Assembly (NCBI GenBank): GCA_016788865.1
Contig: JAEUSB010000074.1
Coordinates: 23,492-87,491, forward strand
DNA: 64,000 nt
Reading direction: 5' to 3'
From: Leptospirales bacterium
Lineage (GTDB): Bacteria > Spirochaetota > Leptospiria > Leptospirales > Leptonemataceae
Shown: positions 53,393-62,866 of the stretch, piece by piece
Layout: each line of letters begins with the position of its first letter
How positions within the stretch are numbered: the stretch's first letter is position 1
Notes under the pieces: generated by a model
What the model saw: only the letters and a program-made list of their open reading frames with translations
What the model was told of the DNA's origin: nothing
The model's database searches: none
Position numbers and translations under genes: made by a program

Positions 53393-54589
53393 TTGGTGAA
53401 CTGGGGAGTCAGACTAGCAGTGAATGTTGCTTCGCAAGCCCTGGACACCTTGAGTCGGGAAGTACTCAGAGGCACCGCCTGGTGGTCCGGCTGTATCACC
53501 GCCCTCCAATTTACGGGAGCTGTTCTGGAGTACTGGAGGAACGAACCTCTGCTCCTCTGGCTCGATATTGCTTCGGGGGCAATGTCAGCAGCTGCGGTTC
53601 TCGTCTGCATCAGCCCCTTCCCGATCAAAAGAAAAAGAAATCTCACAATCATTCTCATGGCGCTGACCGTCCTATTCGAGGTAGAGACGGCTTTCCATGA
53701 TCCGGACTATCCCTTCCATGATTCCCGCCAGTATTTGATTGTCATTGTCTCCATGCTATTTCTTGCCATGGTCTTTCCGGGAGCACCGATCGCGTTTACA
53801 GCCTCGTGTCTCGCATTCATTGGCTTTTACCTGTTTCGCACCGCGCTAACAGAGACTCAATTTCCAGGACCGCACACCGGCATCGTGTTTGTTTTGCAGC
53901 TTTTGTTCTCTGTGGTTGTATGCTCGGGGATTCAGTTCTGGATTTTTCGTCTGAGGTATACGAATATAGTCCAGGCAGATGAGCTGAGGATCGCTCAGAC
54001 AAAGCTTGGCAGGCAAATGATGCTCCGGGACATCCACGATCATCTCGGTGCAAAGCTTGCGGATTTTGCCAACCTGGTTGCCCGAATTCGAACCGACCGG
54101 TCAGACCAGATGTTCGAAGCTCTGGAGTCAGCCGCAGCGGAAGCCGCTATTCTCCTCAGGCGCGGACTCCTGGCGGAAAGGGATCGGGAGATGCTAGCGG
54201 AAGATTTTGGGAGCGCCATACGCGTAATCTTCTTTGGACGCTACGAAGCCGCAGGGCGGCAGATTATTATTCGTTTCAAGGACAATCAAGCAGAGGACTA
54301 CCTGAGATCAATCGATCCCGGGATTCGTGATGACTTGCTTGCAATTATCCTGGAAATCACCACCAATGACCTGAAGTACGGTCACGCCACGTCTGTCCTT
54401 GATTTTCGTTTGAAGGGAAGTTATCTCCAAATGCGCTTCCTTGCAAAAACTTCACAGTCCAAATCCAGGGGTATGGGGAACGAATCGCTTCAAAAGAGGG
54501 CACAGGCGCATGCTGGTGGAGTATCTACCAAAATTGCAAGGGGAAGAATTCTGATTCGAATCTACCTCGCCCGGGAAAAGGCAGAATGA
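53393..54589 (+). CDS. LuxR-type sensor histidine kinase
   Basis: This 398-residue membrane kinase has about six transmembrane segments in the first 190 residues with little extracytoplasmic domain, so it may sense membrane stress. The HisKA_3 phosphoacceptor is His215 in LRDIHDHLGAKL. The ATPase domain keeps the N-box (EITTNDLKYG) and GMGNESLQKRAQAHAGG, but a clear DxGxG box is absent. The start is uncertain: TTG at 53393, GTG at 53396 or GTG at 53420. It overlaps the regulator gene by 4 bases. Confidence 0.8.
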   Translation: MVNWGVRLAVNVASQALDTLSREVLRGTAWWSGCITALQFTGAVLEYWRNEPLLLWLDIASGAMSAAAVLVCISPFPIKRKRNLTIILMALTVLFEVETAFHDPDYPFHDSRQYLIVIVSMLFLAMVFPGAPIAFTASCLAFIGFYLFRTALTETQFPGPHTGIVFVLQLLFSVVVCSGIQFWIFRLRYTNIVQADELRIAQTKLGRQMMLRDIHDHLGAKLADFANLVARIRTDRSDQMFEALESAAAEAAILLRRGLLAERDREMLAEDFGSAIRVIFFGRYEAAGRQIIIRFKDNQAEDYLRSIDPGIRDDLLAIILEITTNDLKYGHATSVLDFRLKGSYLQMRFLAKTSQSKSRGMGNESLQKRAQAHAGGVSTKIARGRILIRIYLAREKAE

Positions 54590-55227
54590 ATTGTGGAATA
54601 GTAGAAAACGACTGTGAATTCGCCGCGACACTCAAGGCGCGGCTCCTGGCACTGCCTGATATTTCTCAAGTGCATGTTTGGAATCTGGCCGAAACGTTCT
54701 GGCGGGCCAGCTGGAAAGACCTGGACCTGTGCTTCGTTGATTTAGGGCTGCCCGGGATCAGCGGCACCGAACTGATTGGTCGCTTGCGCGCCGCGTCGGC
54801 AGCATTCCCTTGCATCGTTGTTTCTGCCTTAAACGACGACAACTCAATTGTCGGAGCCATTGAGGCCGGTGCTGCGGGTTACATCTGGAAAGGAGATTTG
54901 CAAAATCTCGCGGAAGTAATTCAAATAGTCAACGATGGTGGGGCAATCATTTCGCCTTCCATCGCGGTTCGCCTGCTGCACTCGCTGCGGAAGCGGTCAC
55001 CATCAGTTCCCCTTCCGGAAATTTTGTCTAATCGAGAAATCCAGATATTCCAGAGTATCGCAGAAGGACGAACTCCACGTCAGGTTTCCGCGCTATTTGG
55101 CACCACAGAAGGAACGGTCCGAAATCAAATAAAGAGCATATACAAGAAACTTGAAGTTAAGAATCGCGTGGAACTAATGAAATCTGCTGCACGGTACGAT
55201 TTACTTGGCGAGGAATCATCCCGGTGA
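54586..55227 (+). CDS. LuxR/NarL-family response regulator
   Basis: This 213-residue response regulator has receiver phosphoacceptor Asp52 (LCFVDLGLPGISG), switch Ser79 and Lys101 (GYIWKGD), then a C-terminal LuxR helix-turn-helix (SNREIQIFQSIAEGRTPRQV, FGTTEGTVRNQIKSIYKKL). It is the partner of the kinase just upstream. A binding site near 53330 and 48136 would make it autoregulatory and a regulator of the lipoproteins. Confidence 0.88.
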   Translation: MNCGIVENDCEFAATLKARLLALPDISQVHVWNLAETFWRASWKDLDLCFVDLGLPGISGTELIGRLRAASAAFPCIVVSALNDDNSIVGAIEAGAAGYIWKGDLQNLAEVIQIVNDGGAIISPSIAVRLLHSLRKRSPSVPLPEILSNREIQIFQSIAEGRTPRQVSALFGTTEGTVRNQIKSIYKKLEVKNRVELMKSAARYDLLGEESSR

Positions 55228-55414
55228 AGCTGGGAAATCCAGTTTATTGAATTCCCGTTCGGACCCAAGAATCCAACAAATGCCATTTTCAATTTCCATC
55301 TCTCGCTTGCTGAATATCAATCCAAGGACCTGCGACAATGACCAGTGTTTGTATGGAAAAATTATTTGCCGATAAAAACGGACCATTGACACTCAAGTGA
55401 AGGGGAAAGATCAG

Positions 55415-55849
55415 ATGGGAAAATATGCGAGCAAAGTGGATTGGTGGCTGAAGCTTATCCTTATGGGGGGTATTGGCATATCTTTCACCTCAAGCGTTGC
55501 TCTGATCGTATCTGCGCTGCTAATGTCAGGCTTCCCAAACGTTTGGTGGGCAGCACTCATAAGCTTACCCATCGGTGTCGTTTTGCCTCTCTGGATCTGG
55601 CGGGGAACGCATTACGCCTTCGCTGGAAGTCTTCTGCGAATTAGGAGCGGCCCGTTCAGATGGAACGTTCCAATTGCAAACATAACCACTGTGAGTAAAA
55701 CACGCAATCCATTGTCCAGTCCGGCTCTTTCCCTGGATCGCCTGCGCATCGAGTACGGAGACAAATCCGTGATGATCTCACCACATAGGACGGAAGAATT
55801 CCTCAAGGAATTGGAAGAGCGCCGCCAGGGTGCTGCGGCAGGTAGATAG
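55415..55849 (+). CDS. small membrane protein with PH-like domain
   Basis: This 144-residue protein has two transmembrane helices (about residues 10-65) and a C-terminal bacterial PH-like domain of the YyaB type (SLLRIRSGPFRWNVPIANITTVSKT, DRLRIEYGDKSVMISP, EEFLKELEERR). I chose the ATG at 55415, which AAGGGG precedes by 9 bases; a GTG lies six codons earlier. The 187 bases before it hold no other gene. Function is unknown. Confidence 0.72.
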   Translation: MGKYASKVDWWLKLILMGGIGISFTSSVALIVSALLMSGFPNVWWAALISLPIGVVLPLWIWRGTHYAFAGSLLRIRSGPFRWNVPIANITTVSKTRNPLSSPALSLDRLRIEYGDKSVMISPHRTEEFLKELEERRQGAAAGR

Positions 55850-55870
55850 CTTCTGCCAGGGGAACAGGCG

Positions 55871-56737
55871 TCACACAAAAACTCGCCTTACCCGGTAGAG
55901 CCCGAACTCCAGCAATTCCACCCACGCCACCGGCGAGCTGCTCGAATCCACAAGCCAGGCAAACTGGCCGGAATCCGGCATTCTTAGCCTGGGCGTCTGC
56001 CCATGACCGATGGCATCGGCTTCCGCTTTGTTCAGGGCTACCCTGGGCCACTTCAGTATTTCATGCGGTGGAATGATCCGCGCCGTCTCTTCCTGGCGCC
56101 AGCAGTCTTCATTCAGCACAAACGACCCGATAGCGGTTCGAGTCAATCGGCTCAAATGGACCGGAAATCCAAACTGTTGCCCCAGATCGCGCGCAAAGGA
56201 ACGAATGTAGGTGCCACCCGACACTGCAAATTCTGCGGAAATGGTATTGGCATTTGCACCTTTGAAAATGGCCTCATACACCTGGATACTGCGCGAGGGC
56301 GGAAGCTCCGTGACCCCGGTCCTGGCACGGTCTGAATAGCGCTTACCGTCCTTCTTCAATGCTGAGTACAGGGGAGGTGTTTGCTCTGTGGCCGACGTCA
56401 ACTCCTCAATCCATTTGCGGATGACGCCCTGATGGGTGTTTACAAAATCGATGGCGTCATGCTCTGAACGCTCTGCTACTGTTTCCCCTTCCGGGTCATG
56501 GGTTTCTGTTGAACGGCCAAACGCGAAGGTTGCCGTATAACGTTTATCCCCGTGTAAAAAGAAATCCGAGAAGCAGGTAGACTTACCGACCAGGAGTAAA
56601 ACCAGACCATCGGCAAAGCGATCCAGCGTCCCGGCATGACCCACACGATCTGCGTGCAGATGTTGCTTGAGCTTTCCTACAAGGTGGGACGATCCCAGTC
56701 CGGCGGGCTTGAATGCAGGGACAAATCCACCAATCAT
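55871..56737 (-). CDS. truB: tRNA pseudouridine-55 synthase
   Basis: TruB makes pseudouridine 55 in the T-loop of tRNA. The 288-residue protein has the catalytic motif HAGTLDRFADG with Asp39, and TPPLYSALKKDGKRYSDRAR. The C-terminal end is divergent. It overlaps rbfA by 4 bases and ends the nusA-infB operon; rpsO, its usual neighbour, lies 13 kb away beyond the accessory island. Confidence 0.93.
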   Translation of the reverse strand: MIGGFVPAFKPAGLGSSHLVGKLKQHLHADRVGHAGTLDRFADGLVLLLVGKSTCFSDFFLHGDKRYTATFAFGRSTETHDPEGETVAERSEHDAIDFVNTHQGVIRKWIEELTSATEQTPPLYSALKKDGKRYSDRARTGVTELPPSRSIQVYEAIFKGANANTISAEFAVSGGTYIRSFARDLGQQFGFPVHLSRLTRTAIGSFVLNEDCWRQEETARIIPPHEILKWPRVALNKAEADAIGHGQTPRLRMPDSGQFAWLVDSSSSPVAWVELLEFGLYRVRRVFV

Positions 56738-57096
56738 TCGGGTGGTTTCTTGTCCTTCGATGTTCTTTCCATCAAGTCAAGGATTCGATCTCCTTCTTTG
56801 ATGCTAGTGTCCACGCGAAATACAAAGTGCGGAGTGCTGCGCAAATGGAGATCGCGACTGATCTGTGATTGAAACTGACCGGCTAATCGACGCAAAGCCT
56901 GCATTGTGTCACGATTTTCTTCATCCGAACCAAAGGGTGATACAAAGAACACAGCTTCTGAAAGATCGGGGCGCAGCTCGACTCGGGTAACGGAAACGAG
57001 CCCAATACCATCCGCTTTGGCTTTGCGCTTTTGAATGGTCAGCGCCATCTCACGAACAAGCGCCGACTCAAGTTTCTTTTGTCTGATGTCATTCAT
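56734..57096 (-). CDS. rbfA: ribosome-binding factor A
   Basis: RbfA is a KH-fold factor that helps 16S rRNA 5'-end processing and 30S maturation. The 120-residue protein has DGIGLVSVTRVELRPDLSEAVFFVS and LRRLAGQFQSQISRDLHLRSTPHFVFRVD, the family pattern. It sits between infB and truB, overlapping truB. Confidence 0.92.
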   Translation of the reverse strand: MNDIRQKKLESALVREMALTIQKRKAKADGIGLVSVTRVELRPDLSEAVFFVSPFGSDEENRDTMQALRRLAGQFQSQISRDLHLRSTPHFVFRVDTSIKEGDRILDLMERTSKDKKPPE

Positions 57097-57135
57097 GACT
57101 GCAAATGCGCAAGCGTGCCCGCACCTCGGTCCCGA

Positions 57136-59715
57136 TTAAAGCTTACGTGCTACTTCTTTGATTTCGAAGCCTTCGATGATATCGCCTTCGCGCACATCGT
57201 TGTAGCCTTCAATCGCCATGCCGCACTCATAACCTTCTGCAACCTCAGCCACGTCATCTTTCCCACGACGCAAGCTTCTGAGATTTCCAGTGTAGATTAC
57301 GACGCCATCGCGAATCAGGCGGGCGCGGTTTGATTTCTTGATTTTGCCAGAGATGATCATGCAACCCGCAATATTTCCGAGTCTTGAGATCTTGAACAAT
57401 GCGCGAATTTCCGCACGTCCGGAAATCTCTTCCACTTTGTCCGGTTCGAGCATACCTTCCATGGCAGCGCGGATCTCTTCGATTACGTTGTAGATCACGT
57501 TGTAGTATTTGATCTCGACTAGATTTTTCTCTGCGAGATCTGCAGCACGCGGGGTAGCGCGAATCTGAAATCCAACAATGATTGCATTGGATGCAGATGC
57601 GAGTGTCACGTCCGATTCGCTGATGGCACCGGTTGCACCAAAGATTACGCGGACCTTGACATCCTCTGTACTGAGTTTGAGGAGTCCATCGCGGATGGCT
57701 TCCACAGAACCCTGCACGTCGGCTTTGATGATGACCTTGACTTCTTTGTGATCCTGAATCCAGCTCTTGAGGTCGCCCAGCGTTGGCTGTACGCGCTCCA
57801 CTGCATCCGAGATCTGTTTGAAATGCTGGCGCTTGGAGGCAATTTCACGACCGTATTTTTCATTGATAACAGAGGTGAACGGATCCCCGGCTTCTGGCAC
57901 ACCATCAATCCCGGAAATCTCGATTGGAGTTGCTGGACCAGCTTCTGCCACCTTGTGGCCAAAGCTGTCAAACATCGCACGCACGCGACCGGAGAATACC
58001 CCGACCACATACGGATCGCCTTCACGCAGTGTTCCTTTTTGAATCAGAACAGTTGCAACCGGACCTTTGCCCGGATCGATTCGAGCTTCCACCACACGAC
58101 CAACCGCACGCAGCGTCGGGTTGGCAGTAAGAGCCAGAACGTCAGCCTGCAGCAGAATCATTTCGAGCAGATGATCGATTCCAATGTTTGCTTTTGCTGA
58201 AATTTCGCAGAAGATGGTTTGACCACCCCAGTCTTCTGACTGGAGGCCATAATTTGCCAGTGATTGCTTGAGCTTTTCAACGTTTGCCGTTGGCAGATCA
58301 ATTTTGTTCACCGCCACTATGATTGGAACTTTAGCTTCCTGCGCATGTGTAATGGCTTCAATGGTTTGTTCTTTTACACCGTCGTCAGCAGCAACAACAA
58401 GCACCACGATATCTGTGATGGCCGCACCGCGTGCACGCATTGCAGTAAATGCTTCGTGACCCGGAGTATCAAGGAAGGTAATCTTCTTACCGCTTGCAGT
58501 TGTTACCTGGTAGGCACCAATGTGCTGTGTAATTGCACCCGCTTCTGTTGCTACAACGTTGGTCTTGCGAATTGTATCGAGTAAGCGTGTTTTACCATGA
58601 TCGACGTGACCCATGATCGTGACGACAGGAGGTCTTGGCGTGCTATCTTCATCACGTGATTCTTCATCTTGAATCACGGTCTCTTCATAGAGAGACACAA
58701 CCTTGACTTCACAACCAAACTCGCCGGCAAGCAGAGTCGCCGTATCCGAATCGATCACTTTATTGATGGTCACCATCTCGCCCATTTTCATCAGGCGGCT
58801 AATCACATCTCCAGGTTTGAGGTTCAGCTTTTTGGCAAGCTCTCCCACCTGGATGCTTTCCATAATTTCGATTTGTTTTGGAACCGTTGTACCCGATTCC
58901 GCCTTCTTCTTCCGCTCAATGCGGCTGTACATTTTTTGAATGCGCTGTTCTGCTTCTTCTGCCCGGCGGCGCTCTGGACTAACGGGTCCGCGACGAACGG
59001 GCCCCGGTGCTTTACGCTGAACGGGTGCTGCCCCACCCTGCTGTGCCTTGCGAACGGTTTCTAATAATGAATCAAAAGGAGTGCCACCCTGGGCTGGCCT
59101 TGGACCGCGATTTGGTCCACCCTGTCCTGCGGGACGTTGACCCTGATAGCCGCCCTGACCCTGTGGACGTTGACCTTGATAGCCGCCCTGGCCCTGTGGA
59201 CGTTGACCCTGATAGCCGCCCTGACCCTGTGGACGTTGACCCTGATAGCCGCCCTGACCCTGTGGACGTTGGCCTTGATAGCCGCCCTGACCCTGTGGAC
59301 GTTGGCCTTGATAGCCGCCCTGGCCCTGTGGACGTTGGCCTTGATAGCCGCCACCTGTCCCACCCTGTGGACGCTGACCTTGATAGCCGCCGCCAGTTCC
59401 ACCCTGTGGACGCTGACCTTGATAGCCGCCACCTGTCCCACCCTGTGGACGCTGACCTTGATACCCACCGCTGCCTGTTCCTTCCGGACGAGGTTGGGGG
59501 TTTGGATTAGGATTGCTTGTTTGCGAAGGCTGAGCCTGCCCTTGCGGCGCGCTGGCCGCAGGACGGGTCTCCTTGGGAGCCTGCGTGCTGCGCTCCGGTT
59601 TTTTCTCCGCTTTATTGGAGAAAGTATCCGAAATATCGCGCGCCTTCTGGGATTCTACCAGAGGCTTCTTAATGGTAATTTTCTTTTTTACCGGCTGACT
59701 CTTGTTCTCTGGCAT
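57136..59715 (-). CDS. infB: translation initiation factor IF-2
   Basis: IF-2 is the GTPase that places fMet-tRNA on the 30S subunit. The 859-residue protein has G1 GHVDHGKT, G3 DTPGHEAF, G4 NKID and four-domain C-terminus. The N-terminal 230 residues are low-complexity Gly/Gln/Arg with ten tandem GYQGQRP units (59130-59475) coded by 33- and 39-base repeats. The N-terminus of IF-2 is variable in length in bacteria, but this repeat is unusual. It follows nusA directly. Confidence 0.96.
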   Translation of the reverse strand: MPENKSQPVKKKITIKKPLVESQKARDISDTFSNKAEKKPERSTQAPKETRPAASAPQGQAQPSQTSNPNPNPQPRPEGTGSGGYQGQRPQGGTGGGYQGQRPQGGTGGGYQGQRPQGGTGGGYQGQRPQGQGGYQGQRPQGQGGYQGQRPQGQGGYQGQRPQGQGGYQGQRPQGQGGYQGQRPQGQGGYQGQRPAGQGGPNRGPRPAQGGTPFDSLLETVRKAQQGGAAPVQRKAPGPVRRGPVSPERRRAEEAEQRIQKMYSRIERKKKAESGTTVPKQIEIMESIQVGELAKKLNLKPGDVISRLMKMGEMVTINKVIDSDTATLLAGEFGCEVKVVSLYEETVIQDEESRDEDSTPRPPVVTIMGHVDHGKTRLLDTIRKTNVVATEAGAITQHIGAYQVTTASGKKITFLDTPGHEAFTAMRARGAAITDIVVLVVAADDGVKEQTIEAITHAQEAKVPIIVAVNKIDLPTANVEKLKQSLANYGLQSEDWGGQTIFCEISAKANIGIDHLLEMILLQADVLALTANPTLRAVGRVVEARIDPGKGPVATVLIQKGTLREGDPYVVGVFSGRVRAMFDSFGHKVAEAGPATPIEISGIDGVPEAGDPFTSVINEKYGREIASKRQHFKQISDAVERVQPTLGDLKSWIQDHKEVKVIIKADVQGSVEAIRDGLLKLSTEDVKVRVIFGATGAISESDVTLASASNAIIVGFQIRATPRAADLAEKNLVEIKYYNVIYNVIEEIRAAMEGMLEPDKVEEISGRAEIRALFKISRLGNIAGCMIISGKIKKSNRARLIRDGVVIYTGNLRSLRRGKDDVAEVAEGYECGMAIEGYNDVREGDIIEGFEIKEVARKL
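59130..59475 (-). repeat. tandem repeat inside infB
   Basis: Ten copies of a unit that codes GYQGQRPQG lie in a row: six intervals of 33 bases, then three of 39 bases. Differences between units are mostly synonymous. The tract is coding, and its copy number is likely to vary. Confidence 0.9.
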
Positions 59716-61068
59716 CTACTCCGTTACCTCTACAACTTCTGCCACAATCTTTTGCACATGAAGGGCAGTGACCGCACCAAGGATTCGTTCCAGTTCTCCT
59801 TTGTCGGTCTCGACCAGCTGCTCAACGCTCTTGATTCCCGCGGCTTCCAGCAGCGAATTGATACGTGGAGACAGGTCAGGCAGTTCAGAAAGGGGTGTGT
59901 ATTCTTCCTCGGGCTCGGCTGGAGTTGGGTTAAACAACTGCTCCAGTTTTGCTCTGGCCTCAGGAGAAGCCATTTCCTCATTGAACTGCGACAGGGTCTT
60001 AACGGTCAGCTTATAGCCTGAGAGCTGGGAGGCAAGCCTTACATTCTGCCCTCCATTGCCGATGGCCTTACTTTGCTGATCGTCCGGAACTAGCACGAGC
60101 GCTTCGCGCGTCGATGGATCGGCGCGAACTTCCGTAACGGTTGCAGGCGACATAGCGCTTGCGATGATATCACTTGAGTTTCCAGTATCGTTTACGATGT
60201 CGATTCGCTCGTTTCCGAGCTCGCGAACCACGGATTGGATACGAACACCCCGAACGCCTACGCACGCACCTACCGGATCCACGTCCGAACGATTGGAACG
60301 GACCAGAATCTTGGTCCGATAACCTGAATACCGGGCAATGCCGACAATTTCCACGACCCCGTCATAGATTTCGGGGATTTCCATTTCGAATAACTTCTTA
60401 ACAAAATCACCGGAGGCGCGCGAAAGTGTAACAAACGGACCAGGCTCCCTGGTTTTCTCCCGGCGCAGCTCGACGATTTTTACAACCGCTTTGACGCGAT
60501 CGCCGGGACGGAACTTTTCATTGGGTATCTGTTCGCGTCTTGGCATCACGCCTTCGAGTTTTCCAAGATCCACATACATCAGATCCTTGTCGCGCCAGCG
60601 AAGGAAGTAACCGTTTACAAGTTCACCTTCTTTGCTCTTAAATTCGTTATAGAGAATTTCACGTTCGAGCTCTTTGAGGCGCTGAAGTAGGATCTGACGA
60701 ACGTTGGTTGCGCCAATGCGCGAAAATTCAAAAGGATTTTCTTTAACTTCGAGAACATCGCCGTCTTTGATGTCTGGCTGAATCTTTTGTGCTTCTGCCA
60801 GTGAGATTTCCTGCGCGGGGTTTAGCACCGGAGCGACGACTTTGCGTCTGCAAATTACAGAAATTTCTGGTGTTTCGCGATCGAGAATTACTTCGAGATT
60901 CGCGTCCATACCATACTTCTTCTGGTAGGCTGTGATCAAACTTCCTTTGAAAACTTCGACGACTTCATCGCGCGAAAGACCCTTCTCAGCAGAAATCTCT
61001 GCGAGTAGATCGAAGAACGCCCGGATATCAGGTTCTTGCGTTGTCTTTTTCTTAGTAGCTCTTGCCAT
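59716..61068 (-). CDS. nusA: transcription termination/antitermination factor NusA
   Basis: NusA binds RNA polymerase and modulates pausing and termination. The 450-residue protein has the N-terminal polymerase-binding domain (KGLSRDEVVEVFKGSLITAY), an S1 domain, two KH domains (DPVGACVGVRGVRIQSVVREL and KAIGNGGQNVRLA) and a C-terminal helix-hairpin region (ISELPDL-type, AAGIKSVEQLVETD). It ends just before infB. Confidence 0.96.
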   Translation of the reverse strand: MARATKKKTTQEPDIRAFFDLLAEISAEKGLSRDEVVEVFKGSLITAYQKKYGMDANLEVILDRETPEISVICRRKVVAPVLNPAQEISLAEAQKIQPDIKDGDVLEVKENPFEFSRIGATNVRQILLQRLKELEREILYNEFKSKEGELVNGYFLRWRDKDLMYVDLGKLEGVMPRREQIPNEKFRPGDRVKAVVKIVELRREKTREPGPFVTLSRASGDFVKKLFEMEIPEIYDGVVEIVGIARYSGYRTKILVRSNRSDVDPVGACVGVRGVRIQSVVRELGNERIDIVNDTGNSSDIIASAMSPATVTEVRADPSTREALVLVPDDQQSKAIGNGGQNVRLASQLSGYKLTVKTLSQFNEEMASPEARAKLEQLFNPTPAEPEEEYTPLSELPDLSPRINSLLEAAGIKSVEQLVETDKGELERILGAVTALHVQKIVAEVVEVTE

Positions 61069-61069
61069 A

Positions 61070-61639
61070 TTAAAAATCCAGAAATAGATTTGCCTTTTGA
61101 ATCTCAGTTGTCATGAGCTTCAGAGTCTTTGGCTTCCCTTTCCCTTTGCGTCTCCTGGAAACGTACGTTTCAAAAGCGTACGATCCGTCTTCTTGTTTCC
61201 CCTGGCAGACAACAACCGCTGTCTCCAGTTTGCCCTCTACATTCTTATAGAGAACTTTAATCGGAGGCCCAAGGAATCGATCCAACTCCTGGGGCAACCT
61301 CAACTCGCGCTCCGCTCCAGCTGAGGAAACTTCGAGCGTGTAGTTTTCTTCAGTCAACCCGACAGGAATGGCGGGGTTGTTTGCCCTGACCGCTTCATCA
61401 ATACAAGCGGTCAGTCGAACCGAATACTCCTCGCACTCGCCGACGGTTACAGAACCGAGGGGATGCGTGAGTCCATCCAGTTCAATCTGAACGGCAAAGC
61501 CATGCCGGGCCGGTTGGATCTTAGCGCTAAAGATTCCCAAACCAGGCCTGAGGGCTTGCGAAGCCAGTTCCGTTATGTTCCCGGTGCCTGTGACCAAAAA
61601 AAAAAGCGGGTTTTTCCGCGACTGGCGGAAAGGTCCCAC
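61070..61639 (-). CDS. rimP: ribosome maturation factor RimP
   Basis: RimP assists 30S maturation. The 189-residue protein has the family motif NYTLEVSSAGAERELRLPQELDRFLG (residues 104-129) in shortened form YTLEVSSAGAERELR, and a C-terminal SH3-like part. The first in-frame start appears to be GTG at 61639, preceded closely by GAGGAA. It heads the rimP-nusA-infB-rbfA-truB operon. Confidence 0.88.
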   Translation of the reverse strand: MGPFRQSRKNPLFFLVTGTGNITELASQALRPGLGIFSAKIQPARHGFAVQIELDGLTHPLGSVTVGECEEYSVRLTACIDEAVRANNPAIPVGLTEENYTLEVSSAGAERELRLPQELDRFLGPPIKVLYKNVEGKLETAVVVCQGKQEDGSYAFETYVSRRRKGKGKPKTLKLMTTEIQKANLFLDF

Positions 61640-61760
61640 TTCCTCAAGGCCAAAATTGCCCGACAGGCGCCTGGAGTCAACCCCGAAATGAGATTGTATT
61701 TGCCGGGCCCCTGGATTAATTCTCCAGAACCAAACGCCAGCCGGCCGTTACTAATAGAAC

Positions 61761-62855
61761 ATGAATGTATCGATGAGACTTGCGTGGCTAGCCCTGTTTT
61801 GCACTTCCCTCCTGCCAAATTGCGCCCGAGGCTTTGCCAATCAAAGCGCCAACGATCTGCTTTTCTATTCGATTCTTGGGGCCTATCTTGGAGGTCCACA
61901 TGGTACGTATGCGTATGCGGCCAATGAATCTTCGAACCTTGTGGCGATGTATCGCATCGACGGCGGGACGCTGATCCCCCTCGGCAGCGTTTCAACTTCA
62001 TCACCGGCTGCCATAAGCGTTAATCCCTCCGGCACATTCGCCTATGTCTCCAATAATTCTGCGGCTCAGATTTCCGTCTTTGCAATCGATCGAGGGTCGG
62101 GACTCCTGAGTTTGGCCCGCACCCTCACAACTGGCACAAACCCACAAGGCTCGACCGTAGATTCAACTGGCTCTTACTACTACGTTGTCAACCAGGGTCC
62201 GGCCACAGTTTCAATGTTCAGTATCAGCGGATCAAATATTCTCGGGAACGGTACCGTGGCCACAGGCACTGGTCCCGTGCGGGTTGCAGTTGATCCTCGA
62301 AATCGATTCGCCTATGCAACCAACTTCACGGGCAATTCAATTTCCATGTTCACTATGAACGCAAGCACTGGAGTTCTGACTGCCAACGGAACCCAGGCCG
62401 GCGTCACCGCGGCCTCGGGGATTTGCATTGATTCAAGTGGCCAGTTCGCATTTGCAAATGCGCACGGCGGCAATACGGTCTCCTCATTCACCATTAATCA
62501 AAGCACCGGCGTTCTGGCTTTCATAAACTCTGCAGCCACAGGCACAAATCCGCTTGAGCTTGCCATTCATCCAACAAACCGGTTCTTGTATTCCGCGAAC
62601 AACGGGTCCAGCTCGGTTTCTGTGACGAGCGTGAATACAAGTACGGGATCACTGAGTGTAGCAAGCACGGCAACCGCCGGTTCGCAGCCCTTTGGTCTAA
62701 GACTGGATAGCTCTGGCTCGTTTCTGTACGTGGGAAACTCCGGGACAACCACCGTCCAAATGTATTCAGTCAATCAAAGTGATGGATCACTGACCTCGCT
62801 GGGGACTGTTGCCACGGGCAACGGAACAAGAAGTATAGCAATCGCCACATTCTAA
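61761..62855 (+). CDS. beta-propeller (lactonase-like) lipoprotein
   Basis: This 364-residue lipoprotein has a leader ending LLPNC. The mature part is seven repeated blades of the lactonase/YVTN type (PSGTFAYVSNNSAAQISVFAID, DPRNRFAYATNFTGNSISMFTMN, PTNRFLYSANNGSSSVSV). The family includes 6-phosphogluconolactonases and surface-layer-like repeat proteins; a secreted lipoprotein is more likely structural or binding than metabolic. The next gene starts 11 bases later. Confidence 0.82.
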   Translation: MNVSMRLAWLALFCTSLLPNCARGFANQSANDLLFYSILGAYLGGPHGTYAYAANESSNLVAMYRIDGGTLIPLGSVSTSSPAAISVNPSGTFAYVSNNSAAQISVFAIDRGSGLLSLARTLTTGTNPQGSTVDSTGSYYYVVNQGPATVSMFSISGSNILGNGTVATGTGPVRVAVDPRNRFAYATNFTGNSISMFTMNASTGVLTANGTQAGVTAASGICIDSSGQFAFANAHGGNTVSSFTINQSTGVLAFINSAATGTNPLELAIHPTNRFLYSANNGSSSVSVTSVNTSTGSLSVASTATAGSQPFGLRLDSSGSFLYVGNSGTTTVQMYSVNQSDGSLTSLGTVATGNGTRSIAIATF

Positions 62856-62866
62856 CTGGAGCTAGT

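Noticed and set aside
59130..59475. Regular 33-base repeats that could suggest a CRISPR array
   Set aside because: Units are contiguous with no unique spacers and encode the IF-2 N-terminus.
59007..60021. Long plus-strand open frames with repeated [10 protein letters not shown] or LIAALTLWT units
   Set aside because: They are the antisense reading of the infB tandem repeat; the repeat keeps all frames open, and the minus-strand IF-2 is certain.
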